Shown piece after piece: positions 26,278 through 38,521 of a stretch of DNA of 64,000 nt (position 1 is the first letter of the stretch; every line of letters begins with the position of its first letter). Source of the DNA: Brachionus rotundiformis. Lineage: Eukaryota > Rotifera > Eurotatoria > Ploima > Brachionidae. The position numbers and the translations under genes were made by a program. The notes below the pieces were generated by a model. The model saw nothing but the letters and a program-made list of their open reading frames with translations, was not told the origin of the DNA and ran no database searches. Location: contig JAESIW010000118.1 of NCBI GenBank assembly GCA_016802295.1, positions 1,614,928-1,678,927 on the forward strand, in the 5' to 3' direction.

Positions 26278-29200
26278 AACTCTATTTGTGTTTATCTAAC
26301 TAGAACATTTATCTAAAGTTTATATTTAAAGCTAAAAGAAAAAATTAATTATTTTTAATTGTCAATATGTTAAAAGAGGCAATTTTTCTAATGAAAAATT
26401 TTGACTTTGGTGTCTAATATTCTGGAAAAAAAATAAAGAGCAATTCCCGGCATTTAAAAAGTCTCAACAAAAAAATAAAAAACTCTTCAAATTAAAGTAC
26501 CTCAATTATTTTTTAATAATAATTGATATTTTTTCCTTTTCCAATTCAGAAAATGGACATAAATTTTGATCAAAAAACTTATTGATTTTAATTAAAAATA
26601 TGTTTCCTTTAACAAAAAAATTCAGGTTAGAAATTATATATATTTTTTTATTCGATTAAAAAGCTTCCTTTTAATTAAATTGATTTATTAGCATTAGAAT
26701 TGAACTAACTTATTAGTTTTATTTAAAATTAAAAACTTATAGATACTTTAGAGCATTTAATATCTCTAATTCGATTTAGATAATCTTATATGTGAGTAAA
26801 AGCAATTAAGGTAGCCTAATTTCTTTATTTTAAATCCATCTAGATAAGGTTTTAACTAATCTTAACTTGAATTTAATTAAACTAAAAGCTTCGATTCTTG
26901 AATTTCACTAAGTGAAAATTGAAAACTATGGCAATGGCTTGTGAAGTAAATATTTGTTTTGTAACTGGTCTGCTGGGAATTGGCAGATTTTCTGGCTAGT
27001 GATACAATTTATCGATTTCCTTCTTTTTGCTGAGCAAAGAAGTCTTAGATTTGTCTGATAAGTGAATTAGCAGATAGTGGACCCTGCTTCGGCATGCCTC
27101 CATGGAATCTTGAGGTCAATCTCGAACATACCATTTATTCATTAGATTGGAATGCGAGCTTTTACTAGAAAAGTAAATATTATCTCAAACATCATACTAA
27201 AGCTCGAAAGAATTTTTGATAAATCTCAGATAAATAAAACAAATTCAACATATGAAATTATCATAGAGTTATCTATTGTTAATTGTAAAAATTTATTAGT
27301 TTTAAATAAAACATGTGCTTATTAAATAATATTTTGATAAACTAGTTTTATACAAAAAATAAAATTATTAGAAAATTTAAAAATCAAATCAAATTACAAA
27401 ATCAGCAATCAAAAAATTCGCTTATCTATACGTGTCTTTGGCTTGATTCATGCTCACCAAGCATTTTAATTTTTATTCATGGAATCATTAATTGTGTGCC
27501 TTTCTTCACATAAGACAAGATTATAAAGCCTTGGAAACAATGTGACTAATATACCAAAGGCAAATTAATTTAAATTACTAATTTATTTTAATAAAACCTA
27601 CTCAATCTAAATTTTGGCTCATTCTTTATCAAGCATGTAATCAAATATTGACATAAATCTCAAGGGTAAACAGATAATAAACTCTAATTTAAAAGATTAG
27701 AAGCATTTGAGGCATCAATAAGGCTAATACAAAAAAATCTATTCTATTCTACTATCTTTAACTAAAAAGCCGACTTTAATAAAATTCGATTTATTTTTGT
27801 TTAATTAATTGTTTACTAAAGGGAGCCGAGTTGAGTTAAAGATCGTGTTCAAAGAGCAGTCAATTACTGATCTAAAATAGACCTATATTATTATTAAAAT
27901 ATATTTATCTAACATTTTTTTTAACTATGAAGGCAGAAAATTTTTTTCATTATCTATTTGGAACACCAAATTATTTAACTGTATTTATTCCGGCTTGGAA
28001 ATAAATCGACTTGTAAATATTAATAGAAGTAATTATTTGGTTAAATAACTTTACTAAAAAAATTATCTCTTTAGATAAATTAATATTTTTTTTTCTATTA
28101 ATAAGAAAATAGTGCAGTATTTTCGTTCTAAACAAGAAGCAAAAAACATTATGATAGTTGTTGTGTCATTTTTTTAAAAGATTATCTGAATTTGGCAAGC
28201 AAAATGATGGCCGTATTGCTTGAAAATATCTTCATTAATGATCATATGAAAATTATTAGATTTGAAGTAATTAATCATAAATGATTGAGAGTAATTAGGA
28301 ACTTGCACTATTTTCGAGAGTTATTTTGCATGATTTGATCTATGAACAACCACAATAACAACAAAAAATAAAATAAAAAAGAGCTTTTTTATTGCCTTAA
28401 CAAAATTGTATAACAAAATTTGATTTTGTCTATCATCCTGTTACTAAAAAAGGAATCAAAATTTGAAAAAATTTGCATTTTAGAATTGCTAGCTTAATTT
28501 GAAACCTAATCAATAATTTTTGGCAAAAATGACACCAGTTTTAATAAATTATTATATTCTTATTAATTTAATTCATTCAACTGAGTATTTGTAATAAAAA
28601 AAATTATGATTTAGCTGTCTTTTAGAATACCTGATATTAAGTCGGAGCATAATATTATGTTTTTCTTGTTTTTAATTAATCGGAAAATATTCGATATGAG
28701 GTTTATCAAGACCTGAAGCCAAGGCTGGCCCCTAGTTCTGAAATAGCTCATTTTAATTTTACTCTATAAGTATTATTATATCAAAAATTTAAATTAATTT
28801 AAGTTAAAAAATAGCTTTATATTATTTTAAACTTGAGTATTTAACTCCAAGTTTTGGCCATATTTTACTATTCCTAAAATTAACCTTATTAATCTACTAT
28901 TACGTCATTGGGAAATTATTTTGTTTATTTTTTAGGTAAATTCTTCTCTCTTTTTTTAATATCTTTTGATGTGAATTATTTTAATATTGATTTTTGTTTT
29001 CTTTAATCTTTCTTTAATATTTAAATAACACGAATTATATATATCAAACAGAATAGAATTATTAATCTAAATAATTGTGAATGTGCCTTAAAATATTATA
29101 TAAAAACAAAGAGAATCGAGAAAAGGCTTTTATTATATTGATCAGAATTTATAAAAATAAATATGAATCCGAATTAATTAAGTTTATTTAATTTTTTATT

Positions 29201-29406
29201 CTTTGTTTTTGTATTGTATTTTTTTTAAGAAAATATATAATTAAATTTAACTATTAATTTTTAAATTAAAAAAATATAGAGATATAAAATTTTCAGCTTT
29301 TATTTACAGTGAAAATTTTTGCGTAAATTAAAGCTAGAAAATTGTATTCATCGGTTTTAAAATCTGCACTTAAATTTATATTTTATCTTCTTGTTATCTA
29401 ATTTAT
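26278..29406. other. Intergenic, no gene seen (3.1 kb)
   Basis: AT-rich sequence between the stomatin promoter side and the 3' end of the annexin-like gene. A mildly GC-richer island at about 26930-27150 has only short open frames (22 codons from ATG at 26929) and no splice-linked continuation that I can see. It may be promoter or leader sequence of the stomatin gene. Nothing else recognised. Confidence 0.5.
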
Positions 29407-31919
29407 CTATTCATCTGAATTTTTGTGAATCATTTTCAAAATAAGACGCGAAACGTCGTCGGGAAACGCGTTCCCAATGTCCGTGTCAATGCTTGTCTTT
29501 TTGCTGTATGTCTTTATAATTTGATTCAAGTCTTTCTTTAAAATTAAAATAATCAATTAATTTAAAAGTTAATAAAGTTTGATTTCTAATTAGAAGAAAA
29601 AAATTGGGCTAACTTGGGGCTGAATGGCCAGCAGTCTTAGAAACTCAGGCTTATTGGCCTTGTAAGCTTTCTGAATTTTTTCTGTTTTGTACAAGATTGG
29701 ATTGCTTAAATAGGTCTGTATGAACTTGATTGACTTACAAACTGGTTTATACATATCTGATTCTTTGCATATATCTATTCCATTGATCTAATAATCAAAA
29801 TACGATTATTTTGCTTCTAATAGAACATTTTGGACGTACCTTTTGATAGGACTTGAAGAACAAGTTCAGCTGCTTTTTGGAACTTGACTTGAATATTTCC
29901 AAAAATTGGTCAGATGTAAATGAGAAATCTTTTCCCAAATTTCTTGCCTCAGACTCGGCCTGCTTTTCGTCACATTTATCCATGTTCAAATTTTGATTCT
30001 TAAACAATAAATTTATCTCTTTTAAAGTTTAAAATAATATTTTTGTGATCTAATCATTTAGATCAATATAAATTAAATATTTAGCTATTACCATTACCTG
30101 AATAAAAGATAAAAGAAATGTTTTTAATTCCCCTTCTAGTTTGCTGTCGATTTCTGATGCCAAACTCGAGTCTATTTTGGACTCGAAAGCAGCCAGAAGC
30201 GACTCTCGGTCCTCTGAATTCCGGCTGATCATCGCTTCCACGATAACCACAGCAGCTTCACTTGGCTCCTTCAAATCAATTTGAACAAGATAATAAATTT
30301 AAACTGGACAAATTTACGTATAATGACTCGTAAATTTTGTCAATATCTACCATGTTATTATCTGTTAGTAGAGCATTGATCAAAGGTTCGTATTGCTTTT
30401 CCATTACTTTTGTCAAGCCTTTTTTCAGGTCCTAAAACCAATTTATCAAATTTGGAATTAAAAAAATTTTATTATTTAATTTTTTTACACTTTGATAAGT
30501 ATCTTCATAGCTTTTCTTGGTCTCCATTCTTTCGTAATAATTTAGCTGTACCAAAGTCTTCATTAAAACAACATCGCCTCTATCCTGCTGATTAACCGCT
30601 TGGTTTAACATTTTCAAAGTATTTTTATTTTTCTTACAACCAATTTAATAAAGCGATTTAATTTAATAAATGATTAGATACTTGGGTGTAATTTGATGAT
30701 CTATCATATTTCATATCTGGTAAAGACTTCTGCAGTTTTTAATTAAAAGTTCAACAAAACTAAATAAAAAATGTTCATTTACCAATTTTCTGTGTCCCAT
30801 GCCACGTGGTGTGTAGAATTTTTTTTCACTAAATTTCAAATATCTCAGATGGTTCTCGTAGTCTTCGTCCTAAATTGATTAGGTCAAAAATTAATTACAA
30901 AAAATATGATTAAAAAAAATACCCATTTTCTAGTACTGTAGACACCTTTGGTGTTTTTGATCTTTTTGGCCATGCGCTGGTTTTCGGTTTCCAGACTGGT
31001 AACGCCGCGATTCCTATTCATATCTCTAATTCTGGCAAAACGAAAAAAATTGGTTAAATTCCATACTTAATAAACTCATATACAGATTCAGATAAATTCT
31101 AGCCTATTCAAGTGTAGTTAAGCCTTAAGTGAAATTATTTATTAGAAATTAAAGTAGAAAAAATTTTTTTTTGATTGTACTTAAATTAAAATAATCTTAT
31201 TAATAAAAACAATATAATTTTTTAAATTAAATTAATCACATTAAAAATAATTAGTCAATAAAAAAAGTTGTTTTTTTTTCTACTTTAATCAGACAAAAAG
31301 CCAATGTGCCAGATAAGCAAAAGCATTCCAATATCGGAAAGAATAAAAAATTTGTATTAAATTACTGTTTGACAGTTTTTCTGATAATAATTTTATTAAT
31401 AATAAATTTAATAATAATTTGAAATATTATTGTTATCATATAACTTATCATACAATAGTTATTTTTTGAATGATAAATTATAGTGAAAAAATAATCTGAT
31501 AGAAACAAGACCTTACTTTCTTTTTTCATATTCCGGATTCCAAATATCAGGATTTTTCTGTGAACTTATTTTCTTGATCTTTTTTTCGGCATAAATCGCA
31601 TGGCGATCAATTTCGTTTTGATTCTCTTGTTCAAGCTGTAAATCATCAATAATTAATTTATTGAAAAAATATTTATTTTAATTAAGAACCTGAGCTCTTT
31701 TGGAATTGTTCAAAATGATCGGAAATCGTATTGTCTCGACTTTCGATTTCCGATTTTTAATCTCATTTAGCTATTCGAATATTAATTAGTTAATAGTCAA
31801 ATATTCAATCTTAATTTTGTGAAGCATACTCTTTTTAAGTGCATTTCGTACTCTCTGTTCTCCCATTCTTCTTTGACCAAGCGGTTACATACCAAAAATG
31901 GATCAAGTCTCAGTGACAT
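29407..31919 (-). CDS. CFAP97-like N-terminus fused to a divergent annexin core
   Basis: On the minus strand ATG at 31919 begins about 13 exons that join in phase. The first about 165 residues are basic and coiled. They carry the layout of the CFAP97/Hemingway (KIAA1430) ciliary domain: an ENQNEI helix, then DMNRNRGVTSLETENQRMAKKI, then VY and a WDED segment. After KNKNTLKMLNQAVN (about 30620) the protein turns into four annexin-like repeats. The second has EAMISRNSEDRESLLAAFE (annexin LIEIL.SR.N.E...I), and the third has FLEIFKSSSKKQLNLFFKSYQ. The GxGTDE type II calcium loops are not conserved in any repeat, so calcium-dependent lipid binding is doubtful. A role in cilia or flagella is an inference from the N-terminus. 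The main alternative is two adjacent genes, but the phase-0 junction (CAA then AAG) and lack of an internal stop and trailer argue for one. Confidence 0.6.
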
Positions 31920-32752
31920 TTTGGGAATATATTTTAATTTAAATCCTAAGTTTGGGATATTTAGTTAACTCTAAACAAATAACATATTAAGGACAATGAA
32001 TATATTTGGAAATATTCCTAATAATTAGACTGATTTTATCGCTTATTAAACAAGTTGCCAATGACAACAAGGCTATAAAAATATTTATAAAACAAAAATT
32101 ATGGAAAAATTTTAAAAAAGGGAATAAAATTTAAATTTTTTGTTTAAGTTTATGTAATTAAAAATAATTCTCCTAAATCCCAAAATACTGCTTTTTAAAG
32201 AAATAATTTACCAAATCCAAAATAAATCCTTTTAGATTTTACATTTTTTTAAAAGATTACATAAAAGCTAATGTCATGAATTTTTTCTAAGGAAGACTTA
32301 GTAGGCTGGATTACTGATCAATCAAATGGTTTGAATTTTTTTTTTATAAATTTTAAGCCGACTCGGTTTATGGTATTTATTCGGGACAAAAATATTTATT
32401 AAATACAAAAAAAAAAACTTAAAAAAAATAAAATAAAATAACAATAGAATCTTTTAAATATATACAAATTTTATATTGTAATTATTTACCTTCAAAATAA
32501 AAGTCTAAAATAAAATTTAATTGTATTTAATTAAAACTAGACTCAAATTTTAATTAAATCTAAACCTTGGTTTCAATTTTTTTTCCAAAAAAAAAATGTT
32601 AAGTTGAGAATTATCATCATGATAATTTTCTACTTTATAAAATTAATTTTTAGCTTTTGAAGCCTTAAAATGTGTCGACATTAATATTGATATAATGAGA
32701 AAACAATCAATAAATTTTAAAATTTTAAAGAGTTTATTTTAATTTATTTAAT
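31920..32752. other. Divergent intergenic region
   Basis: AT-rich spacer between the start of the annexin-like gene (minus) and the TIGAR-like gene (plus). It probably holds both promoters. No TATA box stands out and no gene is seen. Confidence 0.55.
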
Positions 32753-33645
32753 ATGATTTCTGAAGCCCCAAAAGCCAGAGCTGTTCGTCTTAATTTTTAT
32801 TTAATTAGACAGTAATTTTACCAACGCCCTTAACCAATTTATAATCTTAAATCAAGTGCCGAAAGTGCTTTTAATGTTTCTGGCATCGTCCAGGGTCATT
32901 TGGACTCTGAGCTATCTCTTAATGGAATTGAACAGGCCAAGTCTGTCGCTAAGTTATTGCGACATAAAAAATTTGATTTTTGCTTTACCAGCGATTTGTC
33001 ACGAGCATCCAATGTACCTTATTAATTTGTTCTTTTGATTAAAAAATAATTTTTAAGTGTTTAAGACCGCAGATTATATAATGACTGAGAATATTTACAA
33101 AGAGGAAACAAAATATTCTAAAGAAAAAATACTCAGAGAGAGGGTTGGTAATAGTTTATTAAGTTATTTCTAATTAATAGTTAAAAAAGAGGCTAATTTT
33201 AATCAAGAATTTTGGCGAAGTACAAGGCCATGAAAAGAGTTATTTTATCAAGATGGCTCAAGAAGCAGGTACCACTTTAGAAGATTTTAATCCAGTCGGT
33301 GCAGAAACTAAATGTGATGTTGTGGCAAGATGGAAGAATTTTTTCGAAAATTTGTGTCATAAAATGTGGTGCGAAAGCGATAAGGACCAAGTGGACATTA
33401 TGGTTGTGAGCCATGGGGCTTTTATGAGGCAGTCTATTAAATTCATGCTCAAAATGTACAACTGTGAATTTCCATACGATTTACAAGAATTGGACAAATC
33501 GGCACCTAATTGCTCGGTGACCAGTTTTTTTGTAATCATGGAAACAAGTGCCGAGACTGACTTCAATATTAGTTTTATCAAATTTGAATCTTTTTATGAT
33601 AAAAATCATTTGGAAAATATTTCAGAAACCAAATGCGATTTATGA
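32753..33645 (+). CDS. TIGAR-like histidine phosphatase (fructose-2,6-bisphosphatase family)
   Basis: Members of this branch of the phosphoglycerate mutase superfamily dephosphorylate fructose-2,6-bisphosphate or related sugar phosphates. ATG 32753 opens a short exon. Its last two bases pair with the T at 32857 to build the catalytic histidine codon, giving YLIRHAESAFN (RHxE motif). Next come IVQGHLDSELSLNGIEQA, TSDLSRASNTADYI, RERNFGEVQG (the acid-residue loop) and the second catalytic histidine in VVSHGAFMRQ (about 33405). Introns are 45-60 nt. The PGAETxxxV-like motif is present as PVGAETKCDVV. The order and the VVSHGAxMR block match TIGAR better than PFKFB or PGAM5. A long vertebrate insertion before VVSHG is absent. 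Substrate is inferred from family. Confidence 0.82.
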
Positions 33646-33696
33646 TATTTATAATAAAAAAATTTTTTCAACAATTTTTTTTCCTATTCTTATATT

Positions 33697-33855
33697 TTAC
33701 ATAACCAATACATAAAAATCCTTTTCGAATTCGTATGAAGATTTGGATTCTTTTCCAAAATTGGTTGTATTTTCCCAAAGACTAAATTGGTCTTGCAGAA
33801 AAAGCATCTTTATATCTATCATGTCTTGGTAAAAAAATTCCTTCATTTTAGCCAT
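33697..33855 (-). CDS. Possible small protein (52 residues)
   Basis: On the minus strand, ATG at 33855 opens a 52-codon frame to TAA at 33697. The composition is acidic and aromatic (MKEFFYQDMIDI at the N-terminus) and the codon use resembles nearby real exons. It lies in the 440-base gap between the convergent TIGAR and COX6B genes, where a coding stretch is unexpected. No family recognised and no signal peptide. It could be a genuine microprotein or a last exon, or chance. Confidence 0.3.
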   Translation of the reverse strand: MAKMKEFFYQDMIDIKMLFLQDQFSLWENTTNFGKESKSSYEFEKDFYVLVM

Positions 33856-34086
33856 TGTATATTTTTTATTTCAAATATTGCTATTCAAATTAGAGAAAGC
33901 CAAATAATTTTAAAAAAAATCAAAAAATCAAAATCTTATCTTATAATTCCCAAACAAGTTTATTTAAAGTATTCAAAAGAGTGTTCAATTTTTCCAATTC
34001 TGTTACATAAAATACCAAACTATTATATTAAAATATTTTTTATTTTAACTTTGTTTTTTAAATAAGTCATTTGTGGTTTAAATGGT

Positions 34087-34607
34087 TTAAATATCGACTG
34101 GGAAAGCATCTTCTTGGATTTGTTCGTCGAATTTCTCGAGCCATTGATTGGGACACATGGCAGTTGCGACTTGTTTAAAATAGTCACAGTCTTTGTTGTC
34201 TTCGCCTTTTAATTTGATGCAGCGTTGATAGTCGACATAATTGACAAAGCAATTTTTAGCTTGATTTGAGTTTGGGAATCTGGGATCGAATTTGGGAGCC
34301 CACAAAGCTCGATTCTTGAAGTACTCTCTTAAGCACTCGGTGATTCCAGACGGGAATACTTGTTCCCATTTATTCATGACAGCAAAGTTGTTTCTGGCCT
34401 TAAAAATGAACTTAATTGCTAACATGTTGGCAAAATCAGCAGCTAACTTACAAATAGAGCCTTTTCCGCGATGGACAACTGCTGTTCCTTTAGCTTGCTG
34501 TCCAGTTTTCGATGAATGTCTACACATACGTTTTCATCGTATCTTGACAAATCTTTGTTGTTAGCGGTCTCGTTGACAGCCTTAATGATCAGGTCTGGAG
34601 ATGCCAT
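34087..34607 (-). CDS. COX6B: Cytochrome c oxidase subunit VIb-like (CHCH twin Cys) with long N-terminal extension
   Basis: COX6B sits on the intermembrane-space side of complex IV. The C-terminal about 70 residues are typical: KFDPRFPNSNQAKNC, a CX9C pair (NCFVNYVDYQRC), a CX10C pair (CDYFKQVATAMC) and the PNQW end. Reading from ATG at 34607, one 53-nt intron (34399-34451) splits the gene. Normal COX6B is about 86 residues; this is 155, because about 85 residues of charged helical sequence precede the CHCH domain, with no similarity that I recognise. A further exon may lie at 35337-35360 (ATG TCT GAA AGT..., donor GTGTTAG), joining in phase to an acceptor at 34623. This would add 13 residues, and the region between would be an intron. 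Confidence 0.78.
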
Positions 34608-35525
34608 TTTGGTAATAGATTTCTAAACAATTTAAAGCAAAATATATTCACAGCTTAATCAACTATATCAAAGATCAATCACTAATGAAACATAATTTTA
34701 TAAGTTTTTAATCAAAGCTTTTTCAAGTAACTCAACGCTATGCATTTTATGAAAAAAATTATTTTTATTTTTTCACTGGCAAAGCTATATATGGTATACA
34801 CACTAGAATATAATGCGTTCTTACGCACAGAGTATTTTAATAAAAAATTTGTTAGATAAGTTTTAACAGAGCCTGTAAGACAATTTGAATACACCGCCTG
34901 ATAGTTAAGCGTTATTAAATCTAATTTATGGATCTGCTTTTTTGCATGAAATTTAAATTTAATTTTTTTAAATTAACAAAAAAAATAATGTTAACTATTT
35001 TGTCTTAATATAATTTTTATTTTGAAATGATAGACTATGGGTCTGAGGATGAATAGAATAAAAAAATATATAGAAATTAGGCAAAATTTTTATTTTTATC
35101 AATTTGAAAATTAAAAAAAATTAAATAATGCAATTCGATTTTGTCTTATTTGGAACGAGTCCTCACCTCTTAAGAGAAATAAAAGAAATTTTGTTTAAAA
35201 TTTAGTGTCCAATAAATTGGCAAGCAAATGGTAGTCAATTATTAAAATAAAGTAAATGGAGTTACACATAAAATAGATAGAATTTAAAGAAAGAAAGAAA
35301 AAAGAAGAAGAAGAGATAAAATTTTGCTACTAACACATCACCCTGAGCACTTTCAGACATTTTTTTTGCTTGGTTTTTTTAATTTATTTTTAATAGAGTA
35401 ACAATTTTTATATAATTTACATTCGCTCTAAATTTATTATTTTTTAAAAATCACTCACTCAATTGCTGGATATTAAAAAGATAAAGAAAAAAAAAAAGAT
35501 ATAATAAAATTTAAAATGAGAAAAT
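34608..35525. other. Intergenic or first intron of the COX6B-like gene
   Basis: AT-rich. It contains a candidate 24-nt first coding exon on the minus strand at 35337-35360, which splices in phase to 34622. Otherwise no gene is seen before the importin stop codon. Confidence 0.45.
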
Positions 35526-38521
35526 TTAAGCATTTTTAAGTTTTCTGATTTCCTTGGTTGCCCAATTAGACAATGTTCTAGCTCGGTTGTTTTTGGACTT
35601 TTTACCACGCTCCAAAAGATTGAATATAGCTGGATTTTCTGATATTTGAATTAGTTGATGACCAAAACAGGAGACCAGATCGCCAATTAGGCCACAAGTC
35701 GCCGACAAAACAGACTCGCTGATGTTTTGGTCTTTGGACAAAATGTCCAAAAAGGCCAATATGTTGTTTACATGAGGGGTAACAATGCTCAAGTCCACTT
35801 GAAAAAATAAAATTAGATATAGATATAAATATTTATGTTTTGATATTTTGTTTAAATATAAAAAACTAACCAATACCAGGTGTGTTATTGTTTCCCTTAA
35901 GGCCTTGTAAAATTCCTGTATAGGCATCCAGGCAGCCTTCTCTGAGCTCGTTGAAGTAGTCAATCAGGTCGAAGTCGTTGGGATCCACTTGTATCATCGA
36001 CGCTTGATGTAGCGCGTTGAGCACTACTTCGGCATACTTTTTGAAATCTGTTCCAATTGCCAGTGCAATGTCACCAAAAGTGGACAAAATTAGCGGCTTC
36101 ACTGATTTGTTCAATTTAGGACTCTGGAAAATTTTAAATTAATAAATAATAATTAGAAAAAAACATTTAATTAATTTTTCTATTTTTTTTTTACAATTAA
36201 TCCCTCAAGCAAAATGGTCATTATGTCATCACAGTATTGTAGAATTTTATTTCCAATGTTTCGGCCAAGATCGCCAACTACCCCTACAGCCGCTTGGCAC
36301 ACTTGATATTCGTCAAAATTCTTAAGACCAATATACAAAATGGGCTTCAGCGAGTCCATGTATTTTAAGAATTTGTCTCCCAATACATCTATTAATGTTG
36401 AGACGGCCAAAAAGGCGTCCTCTTGGACACTGGACGCTTTTGAATTGACAGTTTGATTAAGCATGTGTAGCAGAGCGGTCATTATATGATCGCTGATTTG
36501 TGGTGCATCTTCGGGTGTTACTTTGCGCAATACGCTTTGGAGTGTAGCGCAAAGTAGCGATTGTAGATCGAACACTTGTCGCCTGTCTGATGAGCTTTGA
36601 ATGCTGTTTTCGAGTTGAATTACATTTTCTAGTCGACCAAGGATAACAATGGTGGTTTTTTGGACAGTGGTGTAGCAATCTTTGGGGCTGTTTTTGATCA
36701 TTTCCATGAGAGCTTCGTAGGCAGCTGATCTTAAATTGGACTGACCGCCATCGTGTCGCTCAGTGGTGGCCAGCAACTTTTCTACTATTGGTTCGAAGAA
36801 CTTGGACAAGCAGTAGGTATCTGGAGTGGCCTCTTCGTCATCGTTGGGCCGAGCCATTTCCATAGCTGATATGGCAATGCTTGACAGAGCCCAGCAAGCA
36901 TTGGTAGCCACACGCGGCTCTGCATTCAACCCTATTACCAAGCCCTCCAACAAAGCCTGGAGAATATTCTCATTTATGATGGCCTCTGGCACAGCTTCAC
37001 ATATTCTACCAATTGTCCATGCAGCAGTGTCGCGCACAATCACACTCTGGTCTTTTAGCAGCTCAATAAACATGCCGATTGCTTGGCCAACTATTGGTTT
37101 GAGCTTGTCCGGCGATGGTCCTTCGATTATGGAACCAAATGCCATCACTGCTGCTTCTCTGAACTGCCAATTTGGATTTTTGATGTTTTCATTGATAAAC
37201 GGCATTACGTGTTGTAGAATGTCATCTTCTACACAACTGGCCAGTAGCATGAGACACACTCCAGCCGCTTTGCACGGATTCCACTCGTCCTCGTCCTCCG
37301 TGTCCTTTTGTTCGCACAAACGCTGCAAAATAATTGGCACCAGGTATTGTAGAGCGCCACGGGCATAATGACGGCTGACACTGTTCGGTGTGCGGCCTTC
37401 GTCCAAAGCGTCCTGGTACTCGGCTGCCAATTCGCTCTCCTCCTCACATATAGAACTCCAGAATTCTATGCCCTGCAAGGCAACATCATCATTGGTGCTT
37501 TTCATCGCCGACACTGTTATGGCAAACAATGCCTGGCCCATATAGTTTTCCATGTATTCATAGTACAGGTTCATGATGCGGACTAAATTTTGCAGCGCAG
37601 ATACCTTTATTTGGTCATTTTCGGACTGAGTTGCTTCGCATATGATCTGCATTATGTAATTTCGTTCGGAGTCCTTGGAAAAATTGTTCCTAGTAAACTC
37701 TAATGAGTTATACAAAGCCTTGCACGCAGCCAATCGAACATGGTCGCTGCGTTCCTCTTTTCTCATTCCGTTTACGATCGCAGTTAGAATTTGGTTACTT
37801 TGGGCCTCCAGAATGTCCGGGTTTATATCTTGGCAAATGTAGCCAATGGCCTCCAGGCTTGATTCTTTGAGCATTTCGCTAGCGTTCTGGTTGGTTACGT
37901 TTTCCATGAGGCGGTTTATGCAGTCTGGCCAGAGGTTTCTGGGAAGCTCAGCGCACGCCATGTAGCCTACGCACTGAGCCGCTTGTGACGGTCGCTTTGT
38001 CTCTGTGCCAAGCGATTCTATGCAGTTTTTTTTTATGTACAGGCGAATTTCTTCTGGTATTTGTAGCCATCGCTCTTGGTGCTGTTGCTTGATTGTATCG
38101 TCTTTGGAATAGATGGCGTTCTTGAGCTGAATGGCTGTTGGTGAATTAATTTTAATTAATCAATCATCTTATGGTTTAATTTTGACCTACCGGCTTGTGC
38201 TCTGGTCACCTCATTGTGAGTTGTGTTGCGCAAAATATCAGACAGCTGTCGAAGCAAATTGGGCTGTCAAAAATTATAAGAAATAAAAAATTTGTACCAA
38301 AATATTTATTTATTCATTTTTTAACTTAAAATTTAAAATTAATAATAAAAATGTATTACCAAATCATGCAGAGCAGCTTGTTCCAGAAAATTTCTGGCCG
38401 CTTCTAATTCAACTTGATCTTAAAAAAATAAAACATTGGTAAAGCTTGCACACATATTGGCAAAAAAAGCGCTTGATTTACTTCCAAAAGCTGTCTTTTC
38501 TAAAACAGTTATTAATTCCAT
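35526..38521 (-). CDS. KPNB1: Importin subunit beta-1 (karyopherin beta 1)
   Basis: Nuclear import receptor made of HEAT repeats that binds importin alpha, RanGTP and FG nucleoporins. On the minus strand ATG at 38521 gives MELITVLEKT, like the human start. Four short exons follow, then the large exon 38010-36194 and the 3' exons ending at TAA 35526 (WATKEIRKLKNA). Conserved landmarks include STLEAIGYICQDI-like SSLEAIGYICQDI, QGIEFWSSICEEE, the acidic loop EDEDEWNPCKAAGVCLMLLA that contacts importin alpha, VRDTAAWTIGRICE, TTIVILGRLENVIQ and ELREGCLDAYTGILQGLKG. Length is close to the human 876 residues. No disruption seen. Confidence 0.97.

Noticed and set aside
36826..37368. 180-codon frame on the plus strand
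   Set aside because: Antisense of importin beta-1; no recognisable domain.
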